A stretch of 64,000 nt of DNA from Nitrospinaceae bacterium UBA7883 (GCA_002500605.1 DLRR01000021.1:124001-188000); one strand, 5' to 3'; positions 1 to 9,072 are shown, counted from the first letter of the stretch. Program-made: numbers and translations. Notes: a model not told the origin generated them from the sequence alone.

Positions 1-353
1 CCGGGCACAGCATTGAGTGCCGTGTAAACGCAGAGGACCCTTTTACTTTCCTTCCCAATCCTGGGAAAGTTACCGGGTTGAATATTCCTGGCGGCCCGGG
101 AATCCGTGTGGACACAGCTCTTTACAGTGACGCCGAAGTATTACCACACTACGAGTCATTGGTGGCCAAGCTCATTGTCCATGGAATAGACCGTAAAGAA
201 GCCATAGCTAAAATGAACCGATCCTTGTCTGAGTTTCATATAGCAGGTGTAAAGACCACAATTCCATTGCATTCTGAAATCTTGCGTTCTGACGCTTTTT
301 TATCGGGCTTTTATCACACAGGTTCACTTGACAGTCTCATCTCTGAGATGTAG
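1..353 (+). CDS. accC: Acetyl-CoA carboxylase biotin carboxylase subunit, C-terminal fragment
   Basis: The gene enters from the left edge; the frame is open from base 3 and ends at TAG 351-353. The visible 116 or so residues match the C-terminal biotin-carboxylase domain of AccC: GHSIECRVNAEDP, then FLPNPGK, then GIRVDT and the segment ending HYESLVAKLIVHG, all in the usual order and at the usual distance from the C-terminus. AccC carboxylates biotin on AccB using ATP and bicarbonate, the first half-reaction of malonyl-CoA formation for fatty-acid synthesis. The next gene starts at the base after the stop codon, so the two are probably cotranscribed. The ATP-grasp and catalytic residues lie outside the window, so integrity of the whole gene cannot be judged. 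Confidence 0.93.
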   Translation, partial: GHSIECRVNAEDPFTFLPNPGKVTGLNIPGGPGIRVDTALYSDAEVLPHYESLVAKLIVHGIDRKEAIAKMNRSLSEFHIAGVKTTIPLHSEILRSDAFLSGFYHTGSLDSLISEM

Positions 354-1112
354 ATGGAACTCCTAATACTAGGATCTGGCACATGTGCCCCGACACCAAG
401 GCGAACTCCGCCCGGCTATTTCCTTAAAGCAGGAGCTGAACGGATTTTCATCGATCCGGGCCCAGGAGCCATTAACCGACTTGTTGCTGCAGGTGAAGAT
501 CCACTAAACATAACATGTATTTTTATAAGCCACTTCCATCTTGACCATTGCGCAGATATAATTCCTTACTTGTTTAGCTACAAATCATGCACCAAACCAA
601 ATCAGCGGAAAGATATAAACATTGTTGCATCAGCCGGGTTTAGAAAATTTTTTGATCAGTTGGCAGTTCCATATGGAGAATGGATTTTCTCTGAAGAATA
701 CGAAATCGCTATTGAGGAGGCTAGGACAGATAACTGGAAGGGGTCTGGGGTATCATTCATTACTGCGCCAATGCTTCATTCTTTAAATGCTATTGGTTTT
801 AGGTTTGAAGCTGATGATGGTTCCACGCTAGTTTATTCAGGGGATACAGCTTATTGCCAAGAAATTATTAACCTATCAAAAGGAGCCGACACCCTCTTGA
901 TAGAATGTTCTATGCCAGATAATATGCTTGTTGAAGGGCACATGACTCCATCGGGAGTTGGACAAGTATCCGTTAGATCTGAGGTGAAAAAGCTAGTACT
1001 CACTCATATAAATCCTCAGCAAAATATTGAGCTAGCCATGCAAACCATTTTAGACTGCGGGTACAAGGGTGAAATAGTTGTGGCCGAGGATGGCATGAGG
1101 TTAACTATTTAG
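354..1112 (+). CDS. Metallo-beta-lactamase-fold hydrolase, RNase Z-like
   Basis: This 252-residue protein has the N-terminal strand ILGSGTCAPTP typical of the RNase Z/ElaC branch of the metallo-beta-lactamase fold, followed by the metal-binding motif HFHLDH at residues 60-65. Further expected ligands are the His in APMLHS, the Asp in YSGDTAY and the His in VLTHINP near the C-terminus. RNase Z enzymes cut the 3' trailer of tRNA precursors, but many short relatives act on other phosphodiesters or have unknown substrates, and the long exosite arm of true RNase Z is not obvious. The ATG follows the accC stop codon with no gap, which implies translational coupling and decides the start. Family assignment is firm; substrate is not. 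Confidence 0.85.
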   Translation: MELLILGSGTCAPTPRRTPPGYFLKAGAERIFIDPGPGAINRLVAAGEDPLNITCIFISHFHLDHCADIIPYLFSYKSCTKPNQRKDINIVASAGFRKFFDQLAVPYGEWIFSEEYEIAIEEARTDNWKGSGVSFITAPMLHSLNAIGFRFEADDGSTLVYSGDTAYCQEIINLSKGADTLLIECSMPDNMLVEGHMTPSGVGQVSVRSEVKKLVLTHINPQQNIELAMQTILDCGYKGEIVVAEDGMRLTI

Positions 1113-1142
1113 CCAAGTCAAAATCAATGCCGCCTACCCGGG

Positions 1143-1171
1143 TTCTCAGAAAGTGAAATAGGTTGTATAAT
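1143..1171 (+). promoter_or_regulatory. Candidate sigma70 promoter for the 1255 gene
   Basis: TTCTCA at 1143-1148, a 17-base spacer and a perfect TATAAT at 1166-1171. The element lies in the gap after the hydrolase gene and would give a leader of roughly 75 bases before the start at 1255. The -35 matches consensus at 4 of 6 positions. Confidence 0.5.
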
Positions 1172-1254
1172 ACCCATAATACTAATTACAAAATGATTGG
1201 TTTATTCGTAAACCTTTGGCGAGGTTGCATTGTTATAAAATTGGGAGGTGAAAG

Positions 1255-1560
1255 TTGATTCCTGAGGAATGTGCCTGTTGTAGAAGGGCTATGGATAAGA
1301 ATGAAATTAAGTTTGTGGCCAGGGTTACTTTGGTTGCCGATGATGGTAGTTTCATAGAGGATAATGCAGACCCTAATGCTGAGGTTATTAAGTTTCTAGA
1401 GCATATTAACAGGCACCAAACCCATAAAGATGAAGACAGCTTTTTCGAAGAGCGAGTCTACATCCTTTGCAGCAATTGTCAAACTGCTTTTATGGAAAAT
1501 CCATTCGGACGAAAAAACCAACTGCTCTTTGAAGGAAACCATATTGGATCCATTCAATAG
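1255..1560 (+). CDS. Small conserved-looking protein with two CxxC pairs (putative zinc ribbon)
   Basis: A 101-residue soluble protein that I do not recognise as a named family. It carries Cys6-x2-Cys9 (with an extra Cys8) near the N-terminus and Cys72-x2-Cys75 toward the C-terminus, the spacing of a split four-cysteine zinc site. Between them is an acidic region with predicted strand and helix. The start is TTG at 1255, chosen because a strong ribosome binding site (GGGAGGTG) lies just upstream and no other start fits. It has its own candidate promoter at 1143-1171 and sits alone between the RNase Z-like gene and xerD. It could be a small zinc-dependent adaptor; function is unknown. Confidence 0.6.
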   Translation: MIPEECACCRRAMDKNEIKFVARVTLVADDGSFIEDNADPNAEVIKFLEHINRHQTHKDEDSFFEERVYILCSNCQTAFMENPFGRKNQLLFEGNHIGSIQ

Positions 1561-1709
1561 CTTAGCAAGTTATAAACTAGTGAGTTCGCTACTCTGATGA
1601 CTCTTACCTCGATAGTATTAATCCAATCTCGAACCCACCTTTTAGGTTAGTTTGGATAATGTGGTAATTGCTCCAATAGGCAGATGGTGAATTAAAGAGA
1701 AATAACAAT

Positions 1710-2600
1710 ATGGACACTTTATTGCAAGAATTCGTTACTTACCTCGTTGTAGAGAAGAATCGGTCTGCAAATACCATCGTAGCTTATCGCGGAGACGCAA
1801 AGCGGTTCTTAGAATTAGTGGGTTACAAAGGGCCTGAGACCTTGAATGCATTGTTGCCTTCAGATATATCTAACTATATGAATATACTTAAAAAAAATTC
1901 CCTTTCGCCGGCCTCGCTTGCCAGAAACCTTGCATCAGTGAAGGTATTGTTCAACTTCCTTATACTTGAAGGGATTGTGGACAACAATTTAACGTCGACT
2001 ATGGAAGCTCCCAAGCAGTGGCGAAAAATACCGTCCACGTTATCGTTTAAAGAAGTTGAGCACTTGCTTAACGGAATAGACAAGAGTGATTGGCAAGGAG
2101 TACGCAACACTGCAATGATGGAAACTTTATACGCTACTGGACTCAGAGTTAGTGAATTGGTTTCTTTGAAACTAACTGATGTAAATCTAGAAGCAGGTTA
2201 TCTCAACACATTTGGCAAAGGAAACAAAGAAAGGGTTATACCGCTAGGTGAAGTCGCTCGTGATGCAGTGCGCGAATATCGTGAGATGGCAAGACCTAAA
2301 CTTCTGCGTGGCAAGACAAGCCATTACCTTTTTATCACAAGGCTCGGTGGTGCAATGTCGCGGCAGGGGTTTTGGAAAATAGTTAAAAAGTTAGCTCGTA
2401 ACGCTGATATCAATAAAGAAATAAGTCCGCATTCTTTGCGTCACTCATTCGCTACCCATTTATTAGAAAGAGGAGCTGATCTTCGCTCAGTTCAGGAAAT
2501 GCTCGGTCATTCTGACATAACAACAACGCAGATTTATACACACGTTGCCCAGACTAGAATTCGCGAAATTTACGATCTCACGCACCCAAGAGCAAAATGA
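1710..2600 (+). CDS. xerD: Site-specific tyrosine recombinase XerD-like
   Basis: A 296-residue tyrosine recombinase of the Xer family. Residues 1-90 form the SAM-like core-binding domain. The catalytic domain carries all expected residues: Arg146 in GLRVSEL, Lys170 in FGKGNKER, His241 and Arg244 in HSLRHSF, His267 in LGHSDI and the nucleophile Tyr276 in TTTQIYTHV. Xer recombinases resolve chromosome dimers at dif together with FtsK and a partner (XerC). The length and the motif STTQIYTHV-like end favour XerD over XerC or phage integrases. No dif-like site or mobile-element gene is next to it, which supports a housekeeping role. The start ATG has only a weak purine-rich site upstream. Confidence 0.9.
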   Translation: MDTLLQEFVTYLVVEKNRSANTIVAYRGDAKRFLELVGYKGPETLNALLPSDISNYMNILKKNSLSPASLARNLASVKVLFNFLILEGIVDNNLTSTMEAPKQWRKIPSTLSFKEVEHLLNGIDKSDWQGVRNTAMMETLYATGLRVSELVSLKLTDVNLEAGYLNTFGKGNKERVIPLGEVARDAVREYREMARPKLLRGKTSHYLFITRLGGAMSRQGFWKIVKKLARNADINKEISPHSLRHSFATHLLERGADLRSVQEMLGHSDITTTQIYTHVAQTRIREIYDLTHPRAK

Positions 2601-2880
2601 ACCTGTTCGCTGCAAAAGAGCATTAACGTTTCAGTATGCTAACTTTAAGTTGAATTCCATAAAATCTTCTGCAAGCTTTCAATAGTCTTCTTTTGCTCTT
2701 CACAGTGGATTAGCGATAGCACGGAGATCAATAATCATTACTGATCGATATCTAGAAAAATGATAAGGTTACTTCACATCAAGGCAAAACCAACTTATAC
2801 TACGACAGTTGACGTAGCGTTACTAGATGACAAAAATGGTATGTTAGATCTATTTAAATTTAAAAAAGGCATTTCTACTT

Positions 2881-3387
2881 TTGAGTAAAAGCAGCACACT
2901 GACCGGGCTGTTCAGGCCAGCAATAATCCAAGATGCAAGAAAAATACATTCCTTAATTAAGATCTATGCTGACAAAGGAGAGATGCTACCACGCTCGCTC
3001 AACGACTTGTTTGAATTTATAAGACAATACACGATTTACGAGGAGGAAGGAAAGACTTTAGGCGTTTGTGGATTGCATGTTTCCTGGGAAGATCTAGCTG
3101 AAGTGAGAGCACTGGCGGTGGACCCAAATCACGCAAATAGAGGGATCGGCTCAAAGCTGCTAAAAATGGCACTTTTAGAGGCTAAAAGGCTTGGAATTTA
3201 TAAGGTGTTTGCTCTCACTTACATCCCAGAGTTTTTTGAAAAACAGGGTTTTAAAACGGTTGATAAACGTGAATTTCCTCAGAAAATATGGGGGGAATGC
3301 GTGTCCTGCCATAAATTTCCAAACTGTGATGAGACCGGCATGATTGTATATCTGCAAAGCAACTCAGACGGCAAAACTGATTCGTGA
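2881..3387 (+). CDS. GNAT N-acetyltransferase, short-form N-acetylglutamate synthase-like
   Basis: A 168-residue GNAT-fold protein. The N-terminus (FRPAIIQDARKIHSLI, then GEMLPRSL) and the acetyl-CoA-binding loop NRGIGS at residues 86-91 match the single-domain ArgA-like N-acetylglutamate synthases that make the first intermediate of arginine synthesis from acetyl-CoA and glutamate. A further hallmark of that group is the cysteine-rich tail Cys140-x2-Cys143-x5-Cys149 followed by DETGM. Start choice is uncertain: TTG at 2881 is the first in-frame start, with AAAAAAGG about 11 bases upstream. A 15-codon ATG reading frame (2841-2888) overlaps this start and might couple to it. No other arginine gene is nearby, so the substrate remains inferred. 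Confidence 0.75.
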   Translation: MSKSSTLTGLFRPAIIQDARKIHSLIKIYADKGEMLPRSLNDLFEFIRQYTIYEEEGKTLGVCGLHVSWEDLAEVRALAVDPNHANRGIGSKLLKMALLEAKRLGIYKVFALTYIPEFFEKQGFKTVDKREFPQKIWGECVSCHKFPNCDETGMIVYLQSNSDGKTDS

Positions 3388-3544
3388 TGACAAAACTACC
3401 GTGGATACCCCCTGTTAAGGTCTTTTATTACATCTTCTACAAAAAGGCTGTTATGCCACTTTCCAATAATTTGTGATTTACTGTTGCATCGCTTTGGACC
3501 GAAAGTTAACTGTAGTCATATGATCATATTTAGCTGATAGATAA

Positions 3545-4519
3545 ATGAGCGTTTACGTTATAAAAAGAACATTGATGATGGTGCCGATGATGATCGGCAT
3601 TACAATGATTTCTTTTCTTATTATTCACCTTGCCCCCGGTGATCCCACAGAAATGCTAACAGATTTAAACCCTCACTCCTCAGCAGAATCATTAAAAAAA
3701 TTACGTGAGTTGTACAACCTTGATAAGCCTTTGGCCTTCCAGTATTTTCTTTGGGTCAAGGACATAGCAATTTTAGATTTTGGAACATCATTTTCGCAGG
3801 ATGCAAGGCCGGTTATAGATAAGATATCTGAAAGGATTCCTATTACCCTGCTTATAAATGCTCTTTCACTTATCATTATAATTGTGATTGCTATACCAAT
3901 AGGGGTTGTCTCTGCAACAAAGCAGTATTCATTGTTCGACAAGGCATCATCTATATTTGTTTTTTTTGGCTTTTCAATGCCAACATTCTGGCTGGCTCTT
4001 TTGCTGATGATCCTGTTTGGTGTAATACTCGGATGGTTTCCAATATCAGGCATTACTTCCTTTAACCATGATCAGTTAACTCCCTTTTACAAACTTGTGG
4101 ATTATGTAAAGCATCTTTTTATGCCAGTATTGGTTTCTGCCCTTACAGGTCTTGCAGGTCTCTCCCGTTTTACTAGGCAGAACATGCTCGAGGTTATCCT
4201 CCAGGATTATATAGTTACTGCTAGGGCAAAAGGACTTAGCGAAAGGAGGGTAATATATAAGCACGCGATGAAAAACGCTTTACTGCCTGTAATAACAATA
4301 ATGGCCTTATCTCTACCAGGGCTTATCGGTGGCTCAGTAATTTTTGAATCAATTTATTCCATCCCGGGGATGGGGCAACTGTTTTTTCAATCTGTTATGT
4401 CTCGAGACTATCCAGTGATAATGGGGGTTTTGGTTATTGGATCATTTCTTACGCTCGTTGCTAACCTTTTAGCTGATATTACATACGCTTTTGTTGACCC
4501 AAGGATAACTTATGATTAA
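3545..4519 (+). CDS. ABC transporter permease, DppB/OppB type
   Basis: A 324-residue inner-membrane protein with about six transmembrane helices. The N-terminal segment with HLAPGDP, the FGTSF motif and the cytoplasmic EAA loop (TARAKGLSERRV followed by KHAMKNALLP) define the first permease of peptide/nickel/oligopeptide ABC importers. Its last eight bases overlap the start of the second permease, so the two form a heterodimeric pore and are one operon. No binding protein or ATPase gene is adjacent, either upstream or downstream, although these systems normally need both. Substrate (di- or oligopeptide, nickel, or other) cannot be told from the permease. Confidence 0.88.
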   Translation: MSVYVIKRTLMMVPMMIGITMISFLIIHLAPGDPTEMLTDLNPHSSAESLKKLRELYNLDKPLAFQYFLWVKDIAILDFGTSFSQDARPVIDKISERIPITLLINALSLIIIIVIAIPIGVVSATKQYSLFDKASSIFVFFGFSMPTFWLALLLMILFGVILGWFPISGITSFNHDQLTPFYKLVDYVKHLFMPVLVSALTGLAGLSRFTRQNMLEVILQDYIVTARAKGLSERRVIYKHAMKNALLPVITIMALSLPGLIGGSVIFESIYSIPGMGQLFFQSVMSRDYPVIMGVLVIGSFLTLVANLLADITYAFVDPRITYD

Positions 4520-5366
4520 TGGTAGTTCGCGGTCTTATGCCCGCATATTCATTAATAAGTTTTCTCGTGACCATCTTGCCGTAGCTGGGGGGGTAATAGT
4601 AATAGTACTTTTCATAGTTGCCATATTCGCACCTTTCTTGGCTCCATATGATCCAGCTATGATAAATACCAAAAATATTCTTGCTGAACCATCTTTAAGT
4701 CATCTTTGCGGAACCGACGACTTAGGTCGCGATGTTTTCTCGAGAATGTTATATGGAGCTAGGATTTCACTCACGGTCGGTTTTGTAGCAATTGGTATTG
4801 CTATTTTGATAGGTGTAATAATAGGAGCATCAGCTGGTTATTTTGGAGGCTGGGTCGATGATGTGTTAATGCGCTTTGTGGACCTTATGCTAACAATCCC
4901 AACATTTTTCCTAATCCTAGCCGTGATAGCTTTCATGGAACCATCCATATACAATATTATGGTTGTCATAGGAATAACAGGATGGATGAGTGTGGCTAGG
5001 CTTGTGAGAGCTGAGTTTCTCTCTCTAAAGACACATGAGTTTGTCGCTGCTGCAAAGGCTCTAGGAGTTTCCAACATAATGATAATCATTAAGCACATTT
5101 TGCCAAATTCAATGTCTCCTGTGCTTGTTTCCGCAACTTTGGGCATTGGGGGAGCAATACTTACCGAATCTGCATTGTCATTTCTTGGTATTGGGGTACA
5201 GCCCCCAACTCCAAGTTGGGGGAATATGCTTACCCTTGGTAAAGATAATATTGAGTTCGCCTGGTGGCTTTCAGTTTACCCCGGGTTGGCCATTTTTATT
5301 ACAGTGATGGGATATAACCTCCTTGGGGAAGGCATTAGGGATGCTCTTGACCCAAGGATAAACTAG
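4512..5366 (+). CDS. ABC transporter permease, DppC/OppC type
   Basis: A 284-residue partner permease. It has the N-terminal helix typical of OppC/DppC, the motif HLCGTDDLGRDVFSR with GARISL that begins the conserved core, about six transmembrane helices, and an EAA loop (FVAAAKALGVS followed by KHILPNSMSP) that contacts the ATPase. The C-terminus GEGIRDALDPR is the standard end of the family. The start ATG at 4512 overlaps the end of the first permease by eight bases, giving translational coupling. The gene is followed by the convergent HNH nuclease gene, so the ATPase subunits must be encoded elsewhere. Confidence 0.88.
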   Translation: MINGSSRSYARIFINKFSRDHLAVAGGVIVIVLFIVAIFAPFLAPYDPAMINTKNILAEPSLSHLCGTDDLGRDVFSRMLYGARISLTVGFVAIGIAILIGVIIGASAGYFGGWVDDVLMRFVDLMLTIPTFFLILAVIAFMEPSIYNIMVVIGITGWMSVARLVRAEFLSLKTHEFVAAAKALGVSNIMIIIKHILPNSMSPVLVSATLGIGGAILTESALSFLGIGVQPPTPSWGNMLTLGKDNIEFAWWLSVYPGLAIFITVMGYNLLGEGIRDALDPRIN

Positions 5367-5419
5367 GTCCACGCCACTTTGTCGCAGCAACTAGACCTCA
5401 TTGCTCATAATTGCCTAGG

Positions 5420-5971
5420 TTAAAGCTTAGTAACCGCTTTTACTTTGTCACTATTAGAGATGTATTTTGTCCAGCTGTCCACATGGGACTGTGGCGCTAT
5501 ACTTGAAATGTTCGAATGAAAAAGAAACTGTGGCTGCTTTGGTCGCATGAGAAGTTTCATGCCAGCCTCTTCAGGTGTCCTGCTTCCTTTTTTGAGGTTG
5601 CACTTGCGGCATGCTGTCACTATGTTATCCCAGGTTGATCTTCCACCAACGGATCTGGGTATTACGTGATCAATGGTCATCTCTAGTCCACCACCACAGT
5701 ACTGGCAGGTATAATTATCGCGACGAAACACATTTTTTTTGGAAAACGAAACACAGGATCTGCGTGGCATTTTTATATATCGATTTAATCGTATGACAGT
5801 GGGAAGCCGATATTCCCTGACGGATGTTCGTACAATAAAGCCATCAACTTCCAAAACCTCAGCTTTCCCCAGCAAGGATAGTACAAGTGCCCTTTTTGCA
5901 GTAGAAAACTGCAGGGGTTCATATGTGCTGTTTAGCACAAGGGCTCTGAGATTTTCCATACCCAATGACAT
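5420..5971 (-). CDS. HNH endonuclease family protein
   Basis: A 183-residue protein. The N-terminus (ALVLNSTYEPLQFS, KALVLSLLGKAEVL) is characteristic of a widespread bacterial HNH family. The HNH module is near residues 84-135: the zinc pair CQYC, the catalytic TIDHVIPRSVGG, the Asn in TWDNIV and the second zinc pair CRKCN with KKGSR. Such HNH modules are metal-dependent nucleases; the role of this stand-alone family is not established. The start is placed at 5971, where GGTGAG lies about 11 bases upstream; an internal Met four residues later is an alternative. The gene is convergent with the ABC permeases and lies behind the GT4 pair on the same strand. Confidence 0.82.
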   Translation of the reverse strand: MSLGMENLRALVLNSTYEPLQFSTAKRALVLSLLGKAEVLEVDGFIVRTSVREYRLPTVIRLNRYIKMPRRSCVSFSKKNVFRRDNYTCQYCGGGLEMTIDHVIPRSVGGRSTWDNIVTACRKCNLKKGSRTPEEAGMKLLMRPKQPQFLFHSNISSIAPQSHVDSWTKYISNSDKVKAVTKL

Positions 5972-6048
5972 ACCAACATCAGCTCACCATTAGATTATTT
6001 GAAATGATGATTGCGCCATTCTATGCATTTGTGTATTAATAAGTCAAA

Positions 6049-7173
6049 CTAATGCCTTGCTTGTACAAATTCTTCAATTGCGCGCTCCATGTTGTTACGG
6101 AATAATTCCCGCGAAAATCTTTTGGCATTATTACGTAGCTTTTCCTGTAAAAAAAACATGCTATGTTTTTCGAATCGACCGATAGCCTGTATCAAATCAT
6201 CTGGCGTTTGTTCATCAAAATAAACTCCTGTTGGGTAAGCTGTTGAGGTATCGCTCAAAGGTATAACCGTCTCTAAAGCCCCACCTCTACCAAAGGCGAT
6301 CACGGGAGTGCCACAAGCCATTGCTTCGACCGGGATTATCCCGAAATCTTCCTCACCAGGATAAATCAGCGCTTTTGCACTCTGGTACAAAAGTTTCAAC
6401 TCTTTATTGCTTACCGATTCCAGGAATTCTATGTTAGGTCTAGCCATTTCTTTCAGGTGCTTTTCATCTTCGCCTGACCCAACAATTACAAGGGGCTCTC
6501 CCAGTTTATTGAACGCTCTGATAGTCAAGTCTATTCTTTTATACGGCGCGAAAGATGAGACCACTAAATATTTTTTCCGCTCAGTTTTGATGTCTGGCAA
6601 CTCATAAAAAGAAGTATCGACTGGAGGATAGATTGTTTTGGCTTCAACCCTATAGCATTTGCGAATTCTATCAGACACGTTTTGTGAGTTTGCTATAAAC
6701 ATGTCAACCCTAGAAGCACTCTTCCTATCCCACTTCCGCATGTGGGGCATCACTTTCCCAATCAGGTAAAGCAATGCAGGGCTAAACCTACTTCGATTGA
6801 AGTAGGTATTGTACTGATCCCAAGCATACCTCATTGGTGTATGGCAATAGCTTATATGAGGCGTACCACTTGGCTTTACACCTTTTGCAACACAATGGCT
6901 AGAAGAAAGGACCAGATCATAATCATGCAATATAAATGACTCTATTGCCAACGGCATGAGCGGAAGATACCAACGATACTTGCGCGATATGTCAGGCATC
7001 TTTTGCAAAAATGAAGTGTATATTTGATGGCTCTCTATAACCTCAGAAACGGAATTAGGAATATGAACCAGCGTAAAGATATCTGCTTTAGGATACATTT
7101 CGCAAAAAACCTCTAGGACCTTTTCTCCTCCCCGCATTCCTGTTAGCCAATCGTGAACCAGGGCAACTTTCAT
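6049..7173 (-). CDS. Glycosyltransferase family 4 (group 1), likely mannosyl-type
   Basis: A GT-B-fold, retaining glycosyltransferase of about 374 residues. The N-terminus KVALVHDWLTGMRGGEK and the donor-binding motif EEDFGIIPVEAMACGTPV (E-x7-E type) are hallmarks of GT4 enzymes that use nucleotide sugars, often GDP-mannose. I place the start at 7173 rather than at upstream codons because its ATG overlaps the stop codon of the preceding glycosyltransferase gene in an ATGA arrangement and the conserved N-terminus begins there. With its partner it probably extends a lipid-linked glycan on the cytoplasmic face of the inner membrane. Acceptor and sugar are unknown. Confidence 0.86.
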   Translation of the reverse strand: MKVALVHDWLTGMRGGEKVLEVFCEMYPKADIFTLVHIPNSVSEVIESHQIYTSFLQKMPDISRKYRWYLPLMPLAIESFILHDYDLVLSSSHCVAKGVKPSGTPHISYCHTPMRYAWDQYNTYFNRSRFSPALLYLIGKVMPHMRKWDRKSASRVDMFIANSQNVSDRIRKCYRVEAKTIYPPVDTSFYELPDIKTERKKYLVVSSFAPYKRIDLTIRAFNKLGEPLVIVGSGEDEKHLKEMARPNIEFLESVSNKELKLLYQSAKALIYPGEEDFGIIPVEAMACGTPVIAFGRGGALETVIPLSDTSTAYPTGVYFDEQTPDDLIQAIGRFEKHSMFFLQEKLRNNAKRFSRELFRNNMERAIEEFVQARH

Positions 7174-8261
7174 TGCACTGCCTCTTTGTAGCACTGCATG
7201 GTTGCCTTCGCTGTGTTAAGCCACGAAAATAGTTTTACTCTTTCCTGCCCTAGTTTGACATACCTTCTTCGGTTAGGTTTATTAGTAACGAGGCGTACTA
7301 GTTCCTTTGCCTGAGTTTTGTGGTCATCAGGGTCGACCAGCACCGAGGCGTTACCAACAATCTCAGGCAAACATGAACGGTTAGAACATACTACAGGTGT
7401 ATTGCATGCCATCGCTTCAAGTGGTGGCAGACCAAATCCTTCAAGGTATGAGGGGAATAACAACGCGCTGGCACCTGTGTACAATGCAGTCATCTCTGGT
7501 TTTCCAAGGTTGTCAAAAAATAAAACATTGTCACCAAATTTAGCAAACCTTTGCTTAACAACCTCGCTAACACGGCCGACGATCACAAATCGGGCCTTAT
7601 CATCTAAGTGTTTCATTACGCTAGCAATGGCATTGATGTTTTTATGAGGTCGGTCGCTACCTACATAGAGGAAGTATGGAACAAAAATGGACATTTGCTC
7701 GAGGATAGCAATCAGTTCTTTCGTGTCCGTAGGATGAAAGTCCGACCCGCCTCCATTGTGTATTACTTTTATTTTAACAGGATCAATATTAAAATAGCTC
7801 TCCAGGTCGTTTTTTGTAGTCTGGGAGACTGTTAAAACACGTCTTGATTTTCTAACCGCATTACCAATCATGACATGAGCATAGTTTTTTGCAAACTTAC
7901 CAACAGTCCGATCTTTTAGATGGATAATGTCATGAATCGTCACAACCGACGGCTGTGTGATGAAGTACGGTAGCACATAATGGGGTGAATGAAAAAGGTC
8001 TATCTGGTGCTTACTGGCTTTCCTAGGAATTGTAAAATGTTCAGACACGGAATATTTTTTGGATGCTTCAATAACCTCAACCACGCGTCCCGTAGGAAAA
8101 TTGTATTTAGCAAGACCTTCTGGTGAGGAAAAAAGAACATATTCGTTCTCTTCATCTAATGTCAGCAAGTTTTCGACAAGATTTTCTATGTATCTCCCTA
8201 TGCCTGTGTCGTCTATCTTGCGGACATCAATACCAATGCGCATTCTTTTTAAATCCACCAT
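7170..8261 (-). CDS. Glycosyltransferase family 4 (group 1)
   Basis: A 363-residue GT4 enzyme. The N-terminus RIGIDVRKIDDTGIGRY with a Gly-rich acceptor loop, the central PHYVLPY and TIHDIIHL segments, and the donor motif EGFGLPPLEAMACNTPV followed by CLPEIVG place it with mannosyl/rhamnosyl-type transferases. It resembles the GT4 at 17082 more than its operon partner. It is the first gene of the minus-strand pair and overlaps the second by four bases. The start at 8261 is the first ATG; a Met six residues further in (8243) immediately precedes the conserved region and may be the true start. Confidence 0.86.
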   Translation of the reverse strand: MVDLKRMRIGIDVRKIDDTGIGRYIENLVENLLTLDEENEYVLFSSPEGLAKYNFPTGRVVEVIEASKKYSVSEHFTIPRKASKHQIDLFHSPHYVLPYFITQPSVVTIHDIIHLKDRTVGKFAKNYAHVMIGNAVRKSRRVLTVSQTTKNDLESYFNIDPVKIKVIHNGGGSDFHPTDTKELIAILEQMSIFVPYFLYVGSDRPHKNINAIASVMKHLDDKARFVIVGRVSEVVKQRFAKFGDNVLFFDNLGKPEMTALYTGASALLFPSYLEGFGLPPLEAMACNTPVVCSNRSCLPEIVGNASVLVDPDDHKTQAKELVRLVTNKPNRRRYVKLGQERVKLFSWLNTAKATMQCYKEAVQ

Positions 8262-8481
8262 TAATTTATATTTCTTTAACTTTAAGCACCTTGTAGCTAG
8301 TTAGTCAATCAAGACCTATTAGCTAACTGCAAAAATTTAATAATTAAAAACTGTTCTCACAGCAAAAAAATTTCCGTACTAGCAGTCTAGTTGAAATATA
8401 ATTAGGCACAGTACTTTTAATTTGTTCACCTTTGAAAACTGTAAAATGAAAGGGATTTATAAATGGGCAATCCAAGGTTAG

Positions 8482-9072
8482 ATGGATCATAAGCAGTCTT
8501 GGTCGGCCAAGCTGCATGAACTATTCGACCCTTACAGAAGATGGTTTAAGAATAAACTACCCAAAAAAAACACCATGAGGAGTGGTCGAGTATACAGACT
8601 GTTTGGGTCTACGTTGTTCAAGCCTGAGCTCTGGAGTTTTAAGGCCGAGCAAATGGCTAGAGGAGTGGCACTTGGTACGTTTATAGCATTAACTCCTACA
8701 ATTGGTTTTCAGATGGCACTTGTCTGTGCGCTAATCATATTTATACCAGGCAACCTGCCAATTGCACTTGCTGCATGCTGGATAACAAACCCGATTAGCT
8801 CACCAGCCATATATTACCTGGAATACAAACTAGGTGAGTGGATAATGAGTACAGCTAGACTCATGCCGGGATACGTGTTTAACGATTCTGCTTCTATTTC
8901 AGGAATATATGACATTGCAGAAGCAATGTGGATAGGTTCTCTTGTCTCGGGTATATTTGGTGCACTAGTTGGGTATTTTGTTACTCTATGGCTTGTCGGA
9001 CTTGAAAGAAAACTTCGGTTTGGCAAGTGGAGAGACCTTAGAAACAGAAAGCGAAAAAGAACGACTACTTAA
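8482..9072 (+). CDS. DUF2062 domain membrane protein
   Basis: A 196-residue inner-membrane protein with a basic cytoplasmic N-terminus, three or so hydrophobic segments (around residues 65-90, 95-115 and 150-178) and a very basic Arg/Lys tail. The motif ARGVALGTFIALTPTIGFQM followed by WITNPISSPAIYYLEY is diagnostic of DUF2062, a family of unknown biochemical function often encoded near glycosyltransferases and lipid genes. Here it is divergent from the GT4 pair across a 220-base gap and stands alone before selD. An ATG at 8463 is closed by a stop after nine codons, so 8482 is the start. Confidence 0.82.
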   Translation: MDHKQSWSAKLHELFDPYRRWFKNKLPKKNTMRSGRVYRLFGSTLFKPELWSFKAEQMARGVALGTFIALTPTIGFQMALVCALIIFIPGNLPIALAACWITNPISSPAIYYLEYKLGEWIMSTARLMPGYVFNDSASISGIYDIAEAMWIGSLVSGIFGALVGYFVTLWLVGLERKLRFGKWRDLRNRKRKRTTT

